From Mogibacterium sp. (GTDB lineage Bacteria > Bacillota > Clostridia > Peptostreptococcales > Anaerovoracaceae): DNA of 64,000 nt. Positions 8,162-16,161 of the stretch are shown piece by piece (within the stretch, counting starts at the first letter, position 1; every line of letters starts with the position of its first letter). Position numbers and translations under genes: made by a program. The notes below the pieces were generated by a model. That model saw nothing but the letters and a program-made list of their open reading frames with translations. It searched no databases and was not told the origin of the DNA. The stretch lies in assembly GCA_017403955.1 (NCBI GenBank), contig JAFRDH010000025.1, positions 1 to 64,000 of the forward strand. Reading direction: 5' to 3'.

Positions 8162-8173
8162 CGGCCTCCTTTT

Positions 8174-9805
8174 CTACCAGCTGTCGCTATCATCAAAGTC
8201 AAGCAGTGTCGGATCGAGTGGTTCCTCGCCCATTACTGTTGTCATGTAGTCATTGATTATCTGTCTGATCTGTGATCTTGGAATAGTTCTCTTGTCAGGG
8301 AGAGCGTGCGGCATCCAGATCGCGTGGATGTTACGTGCTCTGAACTCGTCTTCGAAGAGTCCTACAACACCCTGCATTCCCTTGCACTGCAGCTGGTCAT
8401 ACATCATAACCATATCGCAGTTGAACTTTTCCATGTTCTCCCAGAGCTCGAAGATGTGGTGCAGTCCGCCTACAGCCATTCTTCTCATCGGTGCCCATTC
8501 ATGATACTTAGCCATATCCATGAGGCAGTTCTCATAGGAGTCTGTTCTGATCTCCATATCAAACATCAGAGAGTCCATATTGATAACTGTGTTGAGTCCC
8601 CAGCAGTTATATGCCCATGTGCACCAGTTGGAGTAATAAAGCGGAGCGCATGACCATGCGATCACTCTGTGTCTTGTCTTAGGGAAGGTCTCGATCTTCT
8701 CTTCAACGCACTTTTCCATGATCTTTCTTACACGGCCGTCTACTTCATGCCAGATAGGTCTGTCGCCGTACTGTGACTGGAAGATTCTGTAAAGAGCCTG
8801 TGCAACACCATTGATCGGATAGTATGGAGTGTTGGCATCTACGTCCCACTTCTCCCACTCGAATCTCTGGAGTTCATTCTGTGCTTCGAGGTGCTTTACG
8901 AGTTCGTCCCAGTGGAACTCAACTCCGCACTGCTCCTCTACGAATCTGAAGCAGCCTTCGATCTCCTTAGCGCAGTTCTCGAGTACCGAGTCATCATCGA
9001 ACTGCATTGGCTGCGGCATTGCGAAGAGCGGCTTGTTGATCAGCCAGTCCTGAATAACGGATGTAGCTACTGAACCGTCGCATGCTTCGTTGGTAGTAAC
9101 GAGTGCAGGGTAGAAATCAGGAACATCGTCTTCGATGAAAAGTCCTGCCTCAGCCTGGCACATCGGACATGGGTCTCCAGGGAGTCCATATGCCTGAACA
9201 GCATCGATGTAGTTGAGTACTACGTGGTTGTTAACGTGGCATGTTACGAAGTAAGGGATCATCTGCAGAGGGATATTCTCGAGCTGATCTTTGTATGGGT
9301 AAAATACTCCGCCCCAAACTGTTTCATCGTGTGCGATGGTCTTGTCGTGAAGCTCCTTGTTGCCGCCAAGGTTCTGGTCTCTTACGAACATTCCGACGAT
9401 CTGGGTGATCGAAGCGTTTACCATGGCTCTGTAGTGCCATGCGGATGCTCTCAGAGCAGGTCCTCTCATTCCTTCAAGTCCTCTGTCGAACCAGTGCATT
9501 ACTGTGAGATAGCACTCACCCATCCATCTGTATCTCCAGGTTCCCTTGAGGAACTGGATCAGTCCCTTAGGGCCGCCCAGCTCTACGATATCCATTACCA
9601 TCTTGCCGTAGTTGTACAGCCAGATATTGTTGAAATAGTACATGGTATCCTTGATACCACGCCATTCTCTATGCTTGTAGAGTCCTGTCTTAGGAATATA
9701 CAGGTCTCCGAGTCTTCTCTCTTCATGAGGCTTGCCGTAGACGAAATCCTTAGCAGCCTTCTTGAAGTCGATCTCTTTGAGTTTCTTCAAATCAGGTTTC
9801 TTCAT
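8174..9805 (-). CDS. 2-hydroxyacyl-CoA dehydratase-like A-type subunit, pair 2
   Basis: This 543-residue PF06050-type protein is paralogous to the A-type proteins at 2071-3933 and 11816-13420. Shared landmarks are HREWRG near the N-terminus, CPMCQAEAG, ACDGSV and NCWG, with cysteines at the positions expected to bind or surround the [4Fe-4S] cluster. It follows its B-type partner with a 2-bp gap, so the pair is almost certainly co-translated. It lacks the long N-terminal extension of the pair 1 protein and is closer in size to pair 3. Substrate unknown. The C-terminal acidic tail (DFDDSDSW) ends just before the tiny membrane protein. Confidence 0.8.
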   Translation of the reverse strand: MKKPDLKKLKEIDFKKAAKDFVYGKPHEERRLGDLYIPKTGLYKHREWRGIKDTMYYFNNIWLYNYGKMVMDIVELGGPKGLIQFLKGTWRYRWMGECYLTVMHWFDRGLEGMRGPALRASAWHYRAMVNASITQIVGMFVRDQNLGGNKELHDKTIAHDETVWGGVFYPYKDQLENIPLQMIPYFVTCHVNNHVVLNYIDAVQAYGLPGDPCPMCQAEAGLFIEDDVPDFYPALVTTNEACDGSVATSVIQDWLINKPLFAMPQPMQFDDDSVLENCAKEIEGCFRFVEEQCGVEFHWDELVKHLEAQNELQRFEWEKWDVDANTPYYPINGVAQALYRIFQSQYGDRPIWHEVDGRVRKIMEKCVEEKIETFPKTRHRVIAWSCAPLYYSNWCTWAYNCWGLNTVINMDSLMFDMEIRTDSYENCLMDMAKYHEWAPMRRMAVGGLHHIFELWENMEKFNCDMVMMYDQLQCKGMQGVVGLFEDEFRARNIHAIWMPHALPDKRTIPRSQIRQIINDYMTTVMGEEPLDPTLLDFDDSDSW

Positions 9806-9807
9806 GT

Positions 9808-10998
9808 CTACTTGCCCTCCTGGATCTTCTTGAGTTCTACGCTCTCAACGAATGCCTGGAATCTTGTTCTGAGCTGTCCGGAAGCGGTGTTGATATATTC
9901 TTTCTCGATCGAGCATACAGGGAATCCGTAGTCTCTCGGAAGAACGATAGTATCGATCATTCTCTCATAGCTCCAGTATTCGCAGAACTTGTTGGATGCA
10001 ACGATGATACCGTCAGCCTGATAGTCCTTAGCATAGTCAGCGAGAACCTTCTTGCGGTGTCTCATTTCCTGCTGCTCCATGAATCTTGCGCACTGGCTTG
10101 TGAGGAGGTAATGCTTAGCTACAGCTCTCAGAGGTGTATCGCCTTCCTCTACATTGATGTGGTTCCTTGCTTCGAGTGATCCGTAGCAATATCTGTCTGC
10201 TACTACGAGTGCTCCGCAGCCTTCGATCAGCTTGATGAAATCAGGGTCGTCGTTCTCAGAACCTGCAAGCATAACTTTGATCTTGTAATTAGGCTTGTCG
10301 TCAGGCTCTCTTGTCTTGAGTTCTTCAAGTGTCTCTCTCAGCTTATCTATGATCAGATACTTAGGGCAGCACATCGAAACGAGTGTGATGACACTGAATT
10401 CATATCCTGTGATAGTCGGCCTGTCGAGTTTACGATAGTCGCCGATTGCTGTTACGATATCGTTGACTTCGTTGTTGAGTTCGATCGCTTTGAGAATAGC
10501 TTCGTCCGAAGTGTCTACTCCGAATTCTCTGTTCAGGAAATCCAGTACATGGATCTTGAGCTGCTTCTCATAGTGGTCGATACTGTTCTCATTCTTCTTG
10601 AATGGAACGTCTGTAAATTCTGTCTTGAACGATGCATTGTTGATTACACCGTCCATGTAATCGAGATGCTCCTGGAATCTGCAGGTTACTGTACAAGTTT
10701 CTGTTGCAAGCTGTGCATCGATGAAATTGTAGCCTCCCTCAAGAGCTCTCTCAAGAAGTGATCTGCCGTAGTGGCAGGTTCTTCCGGACATATAGTATGT
10801 AGCCATATCCGGAGATGTGCACCTAGGTGCTCTCAGTCTTACCGAGAAGCAGCCAGGCAGATCCAAAAGGACCTCAGGCATGAAGTAGCATGTGTAGCCG
10901 AGGCACAGATTGCCATCTTCCTTGCCCTTGCGCACGAGGTCATTGTTGGCCTCCTGCAGCAGGTCCTCAAAGTAGATCAGATGCTTTAAGTCACGCAT
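9808..10998 (-). CDS. 2-hydroxyacyl-CoA dehydratase-like B-type subunit, pair 2
   Basis: This 396-residue protein has the same length and N-terminal pattern (MRDLKHLIYFEDLL) as the pair 1 B-type protein. Candidate cluster cysteines are in GYTCYFMPEVL, GRTCHYGRSLLERA and ETCTVTCRF. The start is ATG with AAAGGTG upstream. It is the first gene of a ten-gene co-directional series running down to the acetyl-CoA-synthase-like gene at 148. A good promoter candidate lies at 11113-11142, and a hairpin-forming inverted repeat (CGATGAAG at 11044-11051, CTTCATCG at 11071-11078) lies in the leader. The His-rich gene is transcribed in the opposite direction from the same gap. Confidence 0.8.
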   Translation of the reverse strand: MRDLKHLIYFEDLLQEANNDLVRKGKEDGNLCLGYTCYFMPEVLLDLPGCFSVRLRAPRCTSPDMATYYMSGRTCHYGRSLLERALEGGYNFIDAQLATETCTVTCRFQEHLDYMDGVINNASFKTEFTDVPFKKNENSIDHYEKQLKIHVLDFLNREFGVDTSDEAILKAIELNNEVNDIVTAIGDYRKLDRPTITGYEFSVITLVSMCCPKYLIIDKLRETLEELKTREPDDKPNYKIKVMLAGSENDDPDFIKLIEGCGALVVADRYCYGSLEARNHINVEEGDTPLRAVAKHYLLTSQCARFMEQQEMRHRKKVLADYAKDYQADGIIVASNKFCEYWSYERMIDTIVLPRDYGFPVCSIEKEYINTASGQLRTRFQAFVESVELKKIQEGK

Positions 10999-11043
10999 TA
11001 TGTGTCACCTTTCCTCTCCCTCTTTGAGTAAAAATTTCTCGCT

Positions 11044-11078
11044 CGATGAAGTGCTATTTGATCCGAAAAACTTCATCG
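11044..11078. promoter_or_regulatory. inverted repeat in the leader of the pair 2 operon
   Basis: CGATGAAG at 11044-11051 is matched by its exact reverse complement at 11071-11078, with a 19-base loop. It lies between the predicted promoter (11113-11142, minus strand) and the start of the pair 2 B-type gene at 10998. It could be a leader hairpin or a regulator-binding site; nothing in the sequence says which. Confidence 0.4.
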
Positions 11079-11112
11079 GGCACACTTCACCTCACAATAT
11101 ACTATTGGTATA

Positions 11113-11142
11113 ATTTTAAGGCTCTTGTTATTAATGTGTCAA
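11113..11142 (-). promoter_or_regulatory. promoter for the pair 2 dehydratase-like operon
   Basis: Reading the minus strand, a perfect TTGACA (11142-11137) is followed after 18 bases by TAAAAT (11118-11113), one base from consensus. Transcription would start roughly 110 bases before the pair 2 B-type gene and could continue through ten co-directional genes. Confidence 0.55.
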
Positions 11143-11211
11143 TGGGATATACTCAATTAGAACCGCTATTTTGCAAGGATTTGTGTATTTTTTTGAAACT
11201 TCTTTTTCCAG

Positions 11212-11242
11212 TTGGTCAGTATCCCCTATATAGGGATATAAC
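11212..11242 (+). promoter_or_regulatory. promoter with embedded dyad ahead of the His-rich gene
   Basis: TTGGTC (11212-11217) and TATAAC (11237-11242) are separated by 19 bases, longer than normal. The spacer region contains a near-perfect dyad (TATCCC at 11220-11225, GGGATA at 11233-11238). A long spacer carrying a dyad is typical of promoters controlled by MerR-family activators; C/G tracts in an AT-rich dyad also recall CsoR/RcnR-type metal repressor sites. Which family, if any, acts here is inference; no regulator gene is in view. Confidence 0.35.
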
Positions 11243-11357
11243 AATATAAGAAATCACAATTTATAGTAACCACTTGTAAAATATTCCACGTTTTTCTGAA
11301 ACAATTACCGGGCGCCTTATTTCTATCCATCCGGTCATTTTAAGAGGAGGAATAACT

Positions 11358-11744
11358 ATGTGTAACAGTACAGACCACGAGCACGCAGAACATATCCACG
11401 AACACAGCCACGAGCACACTCACGCTGACGGTACAGTCCATACCCACGAGCATTGCCATTCGCATTCTCATGAGCACTCCGGCGGGCATACTCACGAACA
11501 TATCCATGAAGACGGATCCGTTCATACACATTCTCACTCGCACGCAGCCGCATCATCACCTGAAGAAGCCCTCGCATTGCTCACATACATGCTGAATCAC
11601 AACCGTCATCACGCGGATGAGCTTCATGATCTGGCACATAACTTCGACAGTGTCGAAGGCGACCTCCTTCACGAAGCAGTCGACAAGCTTCAGGAGAGCA
11701 ACGACCTGCTTGAACAGGCACTGTCACTGATCAACAACAAATAG
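11358..11744 (+). CDS. His-rich metal-binding protein, CooJ/Hpn-like in composition
   Basis: In this 128-residue protein the first 62 residues contain 23 histidines, largely as alternating HxH runs with two copies of a DG(T/S)VHTH unit, plus Cys2 and Cys33. The remaining half is predicted helical (SPEEALALLTYML... to the end) with further His residues. No signal peptide is visible, so it is probably cytosolic. Such His-rich proteins store or deliver nickel (CooJ in CO dehydrogenase maturation, Hpn, some HypB N-termini) or zinc. A strong AGAGGAGG site precedes the ATG. It is one of the few plus-strand genes in this arm, divergent from the dehydratase-like operon containing the CooC-like gene, which favours nickel. 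Homology to CooJ itself cannot be claimed from composition. Confidence 0.75.
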   Translation: MCNSTDHEHAEHIHEHSHEHTHADGTVHTHEHCHSHSHEHSGGHTHEHIHEDGSVHTHSHSHAAASSPEEALALLTYMLNHNRHHADELHDLAHNFDSVEGDLLHEAVDKLQESNDLLEQALSLINNK

Positions 11745-11750
11745 CCGCAA

Positions 11751-11786
11751 AACAAATCACCTGCCTTCCGACAGGTGATTGATTTA
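11751..11786. terminator. bidirectional terminator between the His-rich gene and pair 3
   Basis: AATCACCTG (11755-11763) pairs exactly with CAGGTGATT (11772-11780) around an 8-base loop. On the minus strand it is followed by TGTTTTG, on the plus strand by GATTTATT. It lies between two convergent genes and can end both transcripts. Confidence 0.65.
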
Positions 11787-11815
11787 TTACATGATTTTCT
11801 GTGAGGCCACGCGTT

Positions 11816-13420
11816 TTACCACATATTCTCATCAGGGATATGTTCGATCGTCGGATCAAGCGGTTCTTCGCGCATTACCGTTCTCATATACTGGCTGAAC
11901 TCATCACGGATAGCCTGACGTGTGTATACACGCGGGTCGCAAAGGTCATGGCATACCCATACAACATGGATGCCCCTTTCTCTGCCCTGCTCCTCGAACA
12001 TTCCGTGCATTCCGTCAAGCGCTTTGCATGACATGTGTTCCCACATCATTACCATATCAGCATTCATCATTTCGCAGAAGTCCCAGAGCTCATCAACGAG
12101 TACTTTGTAGCCGCCGTGTGTACGGTTACGCATGATCATGTTCTCATTGAGCCATGCCATGTCATAGTAAGCCTGCTCTCTGTTCTCCGGAGTATCTTCT
12201 TCGGCGATCATTCTGGTGTTGACCATGGACAGCATGTCTGTCAGAGGAACAACGCCCCAGCAATGCATCATCCAGTAAAGCATGTGGATGTTGTACTGAG
12301 GCTGTACGCCCCAGATGATACATCTGTGTCTGTATTCAGGAGCCATCATGCTCTTGCGCTGATATCCCTTATGGACAAGCTTGAGGAGCTTCTTGTCGAT
12401 CGGCGGGAATTCAGGTGATCTTCCGCAGTTGCCCATGTAGTTGGTATCGTTGTAAAGCGAGAATACCGAGCCTACGAACTGCGGATAATATGTGCTGTTG
12501 ACATCGAGCCATTCCAGACGTTTTCTTGTAGCGTCATTGACTCTCTTAGCGCACTCGAAGTAGCGTGTCCAGTTCCACTTCTCGCCTGCGTGCTCTTCAA
12601 CGAACTTGATAGCAGCCTTGATGTCTTCTGCGGCATACTTCTGAACGTCATCTTCTCTGTGACGCATAGGAGCTGCCAGCTGGAAAGTAGGGATCCCGTA
12701 CTCTTTCTCGAGTCTGTGCGCAATTACGCCGTTGCCCATGAGTGAGCCGTCACAGGTAGTGTTGACCTGGACTGCGCAGCAGCCGAGTACGGCAAAGTCA
12801 TCATCGATCGAGATTCCGGCTTCTGCCTCAGGCATCGGGCAGACATCGCCCGGAAGTCCGAATTCCTGAGCTACGTCGAGGTAGTGTGTTGTTGAATACT
12901 GTGTGAGGAGGTTTGCAACGAACATAGTCGGAACCTCTCTGAGGATAGCTTTGGTCTCGTCAAAGCCCATCATGAACGCTGTCATGGCGTTCTCGTCTGT
13001 CAGAACGCAGTGGCGTGAATATTCTTCATCGTTACCGGTCCTGCGGTCGCCTCTGAAGATGTTATCCATGGTCTTCGCAACGTCATAGATAACGAAGTTC
13101 ATTGCGGTATGTGTTATACGAAGTGCCTCGTCACGCAGACCCAGTGTGAACTTGTCCATCATGTGAGGTACTGCCAGATAGTTGGCCATCCAGCGGTATC
13201 TGAACATCGCCTTGATATTGCGAGGCTTGGAGATGAACCTTGCCAGGATGGACATGATGTAGAGCCATCTGTAGTAATCATAAAGTGTATCCTTGACACC
13301 TCTCCACTCACGGCGCTTAAGGACTTTGCTCTTGCCGTTGGTCGGGTAAAGCTGGCCGAGAGTCTGCTCGCCTTTGCGTTTGCGAGGATTCTTGATCGTT
13401 TTCATTCTCTTGAAAGCCAT
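11816..13420 (-). CDS. 2-hydroxyacyl-CoA dehydratase-like A-type subunit, pair 3
   Basis: This 534-residue PF06050-type protein is the third A-type paralogue. It shares RREWRGVKDTLY near the N-terminus, CPMPEAEAG, TTCDGSL and HCWG with pairs 1 and 2, so the candidate Fe-S cysteines are retained. A very basic N-terminus (KRMKTIKNPRKRKG) precedes the conserved part. Its ATG overlaps the TAA of its B-type partner by one base (TAATG), as in pair 1. The pair has its own promoter and leader and lies beyond the convergent His-rich gene, so it is regulated separately from pairs 1 and 2. Substrate unknown. Confidence 0.8.
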   Translation of the reverse strand: MAFKRMKTIKNPRKRKGEQTLGQLYPTNGKSKVLKRREWRGVKDTLYDYYRWLYIMSILARFISKPRNIKAMFRYRWMANYLAVPHMMDKFTLGLRDEALRITHTAMNFVIYDVAKTMDNIFRGDRRTGNDEEYSRHCVLTDENAMTAFMMGFDETKAILREVPTMFVANLLTQYSTTHYLDVAQEFGLPGDVCPMPEAEAGISIDDDFAVLGCCAVQVNTTCDGSLMGNGVIAHRLEKEYGIPTFQLAAPMRHREDDVQKYAAEDIKAAIKFVEEHAGEKWNWTRYFECAKRVNDATRKRLEWLDVNSTYYPQFVGSVFSLYNDTNYMGNCGRSPEFPPIDKKLLKLVHKGYQRKSMMAPEYRHRCIIWGVQPQYNIHMLYWMMHCWGVVPLTDMLSMVNTRMIAEEDTPENREQAYYDMAWLNENMIMRNRTHGGYKVLVDELWDFCEMMNADMVMMWEHMSCKALDGMHGMFEEQGRERGIHVVWVCHDLCDPRVYTRQAIRDEFSQYMRTVMREEPLDPTIEHIPDENMW

Positions 13421-14622
13421 TATTTCGCACCTCCCTGCAGCTTCTTGATCTCAATACTCTCAACGAAAGCCTGGACTCTGGTACGCATCTGTCCTGCGGC
13501 GGATGCGATATTATATGGTCTGTCTACGGACAGTACCGGGAATCCATAATCTTCTCTCAGCATGTGAGATCCCAGCATGCGCTCATATGCCCATGGATCG
13601 CAGAATTTGACCTGCTCGTAAATGATACCGTCGGCATTGTATTCTTTGGCGATATCGTTGACGTATTTCTTGCGGCCGTATACCTTCTCCATGTTCATCA
13701 TACGAGGGCACATACCCCAGTATACATAATGACGGCAAACCTGTGTGAGGATGTCTTCATCTGAGTTCTCGTCGATCTCGATCGGCATTCTGCCAGGGAA
13801 TGAGCCGAAGCAGAATCTGTCTGCGCATACATACGTACCGCAATCTTCGATCAGTTTGATGAATGCAACGTCATCGACTTCTGAGCCGACTACCATGACA
13901 CGTGCGCGCCACTTCTTGCCGTCCGGTTCTCTGTTCCTGACTTCTTCAACGGTCTCTTCGAGTTTATCTATCAGCAGATGCTTAGGGCATACATATGTTG
14001 CCAGCGTCAGAACCGCAAATTCGTATCCGGTGATCCTCGGATCTTCTTCCTTACGGAATTCGCTGAGCTCTCTGATCAGGCGGCATACATGATTGTGTTC
14101 TTCTACAGCCTTGAGGATAGCTTCGTCCGAAACGTCTATACCGTATTTCTCCTTAAGCGGCTTGAGAATATGGTTCTTGCACTGGAGAACCAGAAGTTCG
14201 ACTCCGTTCTCATCTGCCTTCAGCGGGATCTCCATGAACTCATAGAAGAATTTCTTCTTGCCCTCGTCCATTGTATGCAGAAGCTCCATGTTCTCTGCAG
14301 CACGGTTCATCATTGTACATCCGTCTGCAGCTATCAGGCAGTCTGCGAAATTGAATCCGCCTTCGATCGCTCTTTCGAGTAACGCCCTGCTTGTCTCGCA
14401 CAGCAGATTGGTCATGTAATATGTCGCAATGTCTACTGAGCCGGAATTCGGCGCAAAAAGACGAACTGAGAACGCATTGCCGAGGTTCATCAGCGGTTCA
14501 GGCAGATTCTCGCATGTAAAAGCTGCGCAGATGTTGCCTTCAGCCTTGGCCTGTTCGATCAGTTCGTTATTTGCATTTTGCAGGAGGTTCTCAAAATATA
14601 AAAGATACTTAAGATCTTTCAT
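13420..14622 (-). CDS. 2-hydroxyacyl-CoA dehydratase-like B-type subunit, pair 3
   Basis: The open frame extends to 14706, but the start is taken at 14622. There an ATG has an AGAGGTG site 5-6 bases upstream and gives MKDLKYLLYFENLL, aligning with the N-termini of both other B-type proteins; the protein is then 400 residues. Candidate Fe-S cysteines are in FTCENLPEPL, NLLCETSRALLERA and DGCTMMNRAAEN. Its leader carries a terminator-like hairpin (14657-14703) downstream of a promoter candidate. Together with the A-type protein it forms the third pair of the locus; no third activator gene is nearby. Confidence 0.8.
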   Translation of the reverse strand: MKDLKYLLYFENLLQNANNELIEQAKAEGNICAAFTCENLPEPLMNLGNAFSVRLFAPNSGSVDIATYYMTNLLCETSRALLERAIEGGFNFADCLIAADGCTMMNRAAENMELLHTMDEGKKKFFYEFMEIPLKADENGVELLVLQCKNHILKPLKEKYGIDVSDEAILKAVEEHNHVCRLIRELSEFRKEEDPRITGYEFAVLTLATYVCPKHLLIDKLEETVEEVRNREPDGKKWRARVMVVGSEVDDVAFIKLIEDCGTYVCADRFCFGSFPGRMPIEIDENSDEDILTQVCRHYVYWGMCPRMMNMEKVYGRKKYVNDIAKEYNADGIIYEQVKFCDPWAYERMLGSHMLREDYGFPVLSVDRPYNIASAAGQMRTRVQAFVESIEIKKLQGGAK

Positions 14623-14656
14623 AGATACACCTCTTTCTTTTCCCTCTCCTGGATAC

Positions 14657-14703
14657 AAAAAACACACCCGGTTCCGGACATAGGTTCGGTTCCGGAATGT
14701 GTT
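14657..14703 (-). promoter_or_regulatory. terminator-like hairpin in the leader of pair 3 (possible attenuator)
   Basis: On the minus strand AACACA...CCGG pairs with CCGG...TGTGTT and is followed at once by a run of six T. The stem arms contain two direct copies of TCCGGAACC. It lies between the promoter candidate at 14723-14751 and the start codon at 14622, so it would end transcription early unless disrupted. Confidence 0.45.
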
Positions 14704-14722
14704 CATTGTTGCTTTTGTTAAA

Positions 14723-14751
14723 AGTGTAACCCTTTACGGATGTATTTTCAA
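14723..14751 (-). promoter_or_regulatory. promoter for pair 3
   Basis: On the minus strand TTGAAA (14751-14746), a 17-base spacer, then TACACT (14728-14723). It is about 100 bases upstream of the B-type start codon and directly upstream of the terminator-like hairpin. Confidence 0.45.
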
Positions 14752-14811
14752 GAACTTATGGGACACATTCATTCGTTTTGGTATAACAACTGGTAAGAAT
14801 CATCCTGAAAG

Positions 14812-15954
14812 CTATTCTGCCAGCATTTCGGTGAATTTTTTCATCACACCCGGGATGTCTATCTGCTGAGGGCAGACCTTTGCACAAGAGCCGCATCCGA
14901 TACATGCTGAAGGAAGTTTCTCTTTATCAAATGCTGCAAGTGCCATTGGAGCGATGAAGCCGCCTTCGCTGTATGAGTGCTCATTGTACAGCGAGAGGAT
15001 CTTCGGGATATCCAGTCCTTTCGGACAATGTGTAGTGCAGTATCTGCATGCTGTACACGGAACAGTACCTGCATTCTTGCCTGTTACACTGAAGTGAGCT
15101 GCCGTGAGGAGAGAAGCGATCTCATCGTCTGAGATAGTTTTCCTGAAATCAAAGAATTCGATGTTCTCTTTGAGCTGCTGCATATCTGACATTCCTGAAA
15201 GGATCATCGTTACGCCCGGGATAGATACGAGGAATCCGAACGCCCAGTTTGCAGGCGTATATTCCGGATGAGTTTTCTCGAGCATCTTTTCTGCGCCGAG
15301 GCATGACTTAGCGAGCTTTCCGCCTCTTAAGCCCTCCATTACCCAGATAGGCATGCCGAGATTATTGAGGGCTTCGACTTTGTATCTTGCATCCTGGAAT
15401 TCGAAGTCGAGATAGTTCAGCTGGATCTGGCAGAACTCAAGGTGCATCCAGTATTTTCTGATGAACTTGTGCATTGTCTCAAATGAGCCGTGGCATGAGA
15501 AACCGAGGTGTCTGATCCTGCCGGCTTCTTTCTGCTTGAGCAGATAATCCATGAGGCCGATCTCTTCATCAAGATATTTGTCGACATTCAGCTCGCAAAC
15601 ATTGTGGAAGAGATAGAAATCGAAATAGTCTGTCTTGCACTTCTCAAGCTGCTTCTCGAAAATCTCTTCGATATGATCGAAGTTCGAAAGATCATATCCC
15701 GGGAACTTGCTTGCAAGATAATAGCTGCTGCGGTCATATTTGGAAAGTGCCTCTCCGATCACGGTCTCGCTGTTGCCGCCGTGATATCCCCATGCAGTGT
15801 CGTAATAGTTGACGCCGTTCGCCATAGCATAGTCGACCATTTCCTGTACTGCTGCAGCATCAGGTCTTGAATCATCACCATCGATAACAGGCAGTCTCAT
15901 GCAGCCCATTCCCAGAGCTGACAGCTTCAGATCTTTGAAATCATTGTAAAACAT
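14812..15954 (-). CDS. aldo/keto reductase with C-terminal ferredoxin domain
   Basis: This 380-residue protein is an aldo/keto reductase TIM barrel (about residues 1-280; LGMGCMRLP at the start, NGVNYYDTAWGYHGGNSE around 50 with the expected Asp/Tyr) fused to a 2[4Fe-4S] ferredoxin-like domain. The cluster motifs are CTACRYCTTHCPKG near 300 and CIGCGSCAKVCPQQ near 355. This architecture is common in anaerobes and is usually annotated as a predicted oxidoreductase of unknown substrate. It is the last gene of a four-gene series starting at 17284, 24 bp after the CooT-like gene. Its Fe-S clusters could pass electrons to or from the dehydratase-like system; that link rests on position only. Confidence 0.88.
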   Translation of the reverse strand: MFYNDFKDLKLSALGMGCMRLPVIDGDDSRPDAAAVQEMVDYAMANGVNYYDTAWGYHGGNSETVIGEALSKYDRSSYYLASKFPGYDLSNFDHIEEIFEKQLEKCKTDYFDFYLFHNVCELNVDKYLDEEIGLMDYLLKQKEAGRIRHLGFSCHGSFETMHKFIRKYWMHLEFCQIQLNYLDFEFQDARYKVEALNNLGMPIWVMEGLRGGKLAKSCLGAEKMLEKTHPEYTPANWAFGFLVSIPGVTMILSGMSDMQQLKENIEFFDFRKTISDDEIASLLTAAHFSVTGKNAGTVPCTACRYCTTHCPKGLDIPKILSLYNEHSYSEGGFIAPMALAAFDKEKLPSACIGCGSCAKVCPQQIDIPGVMKKFTEMLAE

Positions 15955-15978
15955 ATACTTCTCCTTTTCTTCTGTCTG

Positions 15979-16161
15979 TTACTTGACGATTATGAAGTTC
16001 TCTGTGAGATCGATCTGCTCAAGGTTGCCGTCAAAAGCAGTTCTGATGCCCATGATATCTGTGAAATAGATCTTCCCGTCAACGATCTTGATATCTGCTA
16101 CGTTCTTCGCAAGAAGATTCTTATCATCTACGCTGTTCTTGTAAACATTTGAAAGGCACAT
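15979..16161 (-). CDS. cooT: CooT-family nickel-binding protein
   Basis: This 60-residue protein begins MCLSNVYK, the hallmark of the CooT family, in which Cys2 is the nickel ligand of a small dimeric beta-barrel protein. The remainder (VADIKIVDGKIYFTDIMG...LEQIDLTENFIIV) fits the alternating beta pattern and length of the family. In Rhodospirillum, CooT works with CooC and CooJ to supply nickel to CO dehydrogenase. Here the ATG overlaps the stop codon of the preceding acetyltransferase gene by one base (TAATG). It is the third nickel-linked protein near this locus, after the CooC-like ATPase and the His-rich protein. Confidence 0.8.
   Translation of the reverse strand: MCLSNVYKNSVDDKNLLAKNVADIKIVDGKIYFTDIMGIRTAFDGNLEQIDLTENFIIVK

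Noticed and set aside
9224-9931. 235-codon open frame on the plus strand
   Set aside because: Antisense to the pair 2 dehydratase-like genes, with no supporting signals.
11046-11249. 67-codon plus-strand frame in the gap upstream of the His-rich gene
   Set aside because: It overlaps the predicted regulatory region of both divergent genes and has no credible start or motif.
14623-14706. N-terminal extension of the pair 3 B-type protein
   Set aside because: It would translate through the leader hairpin; the paralogues start at the internal Met with a clear ribosome site.
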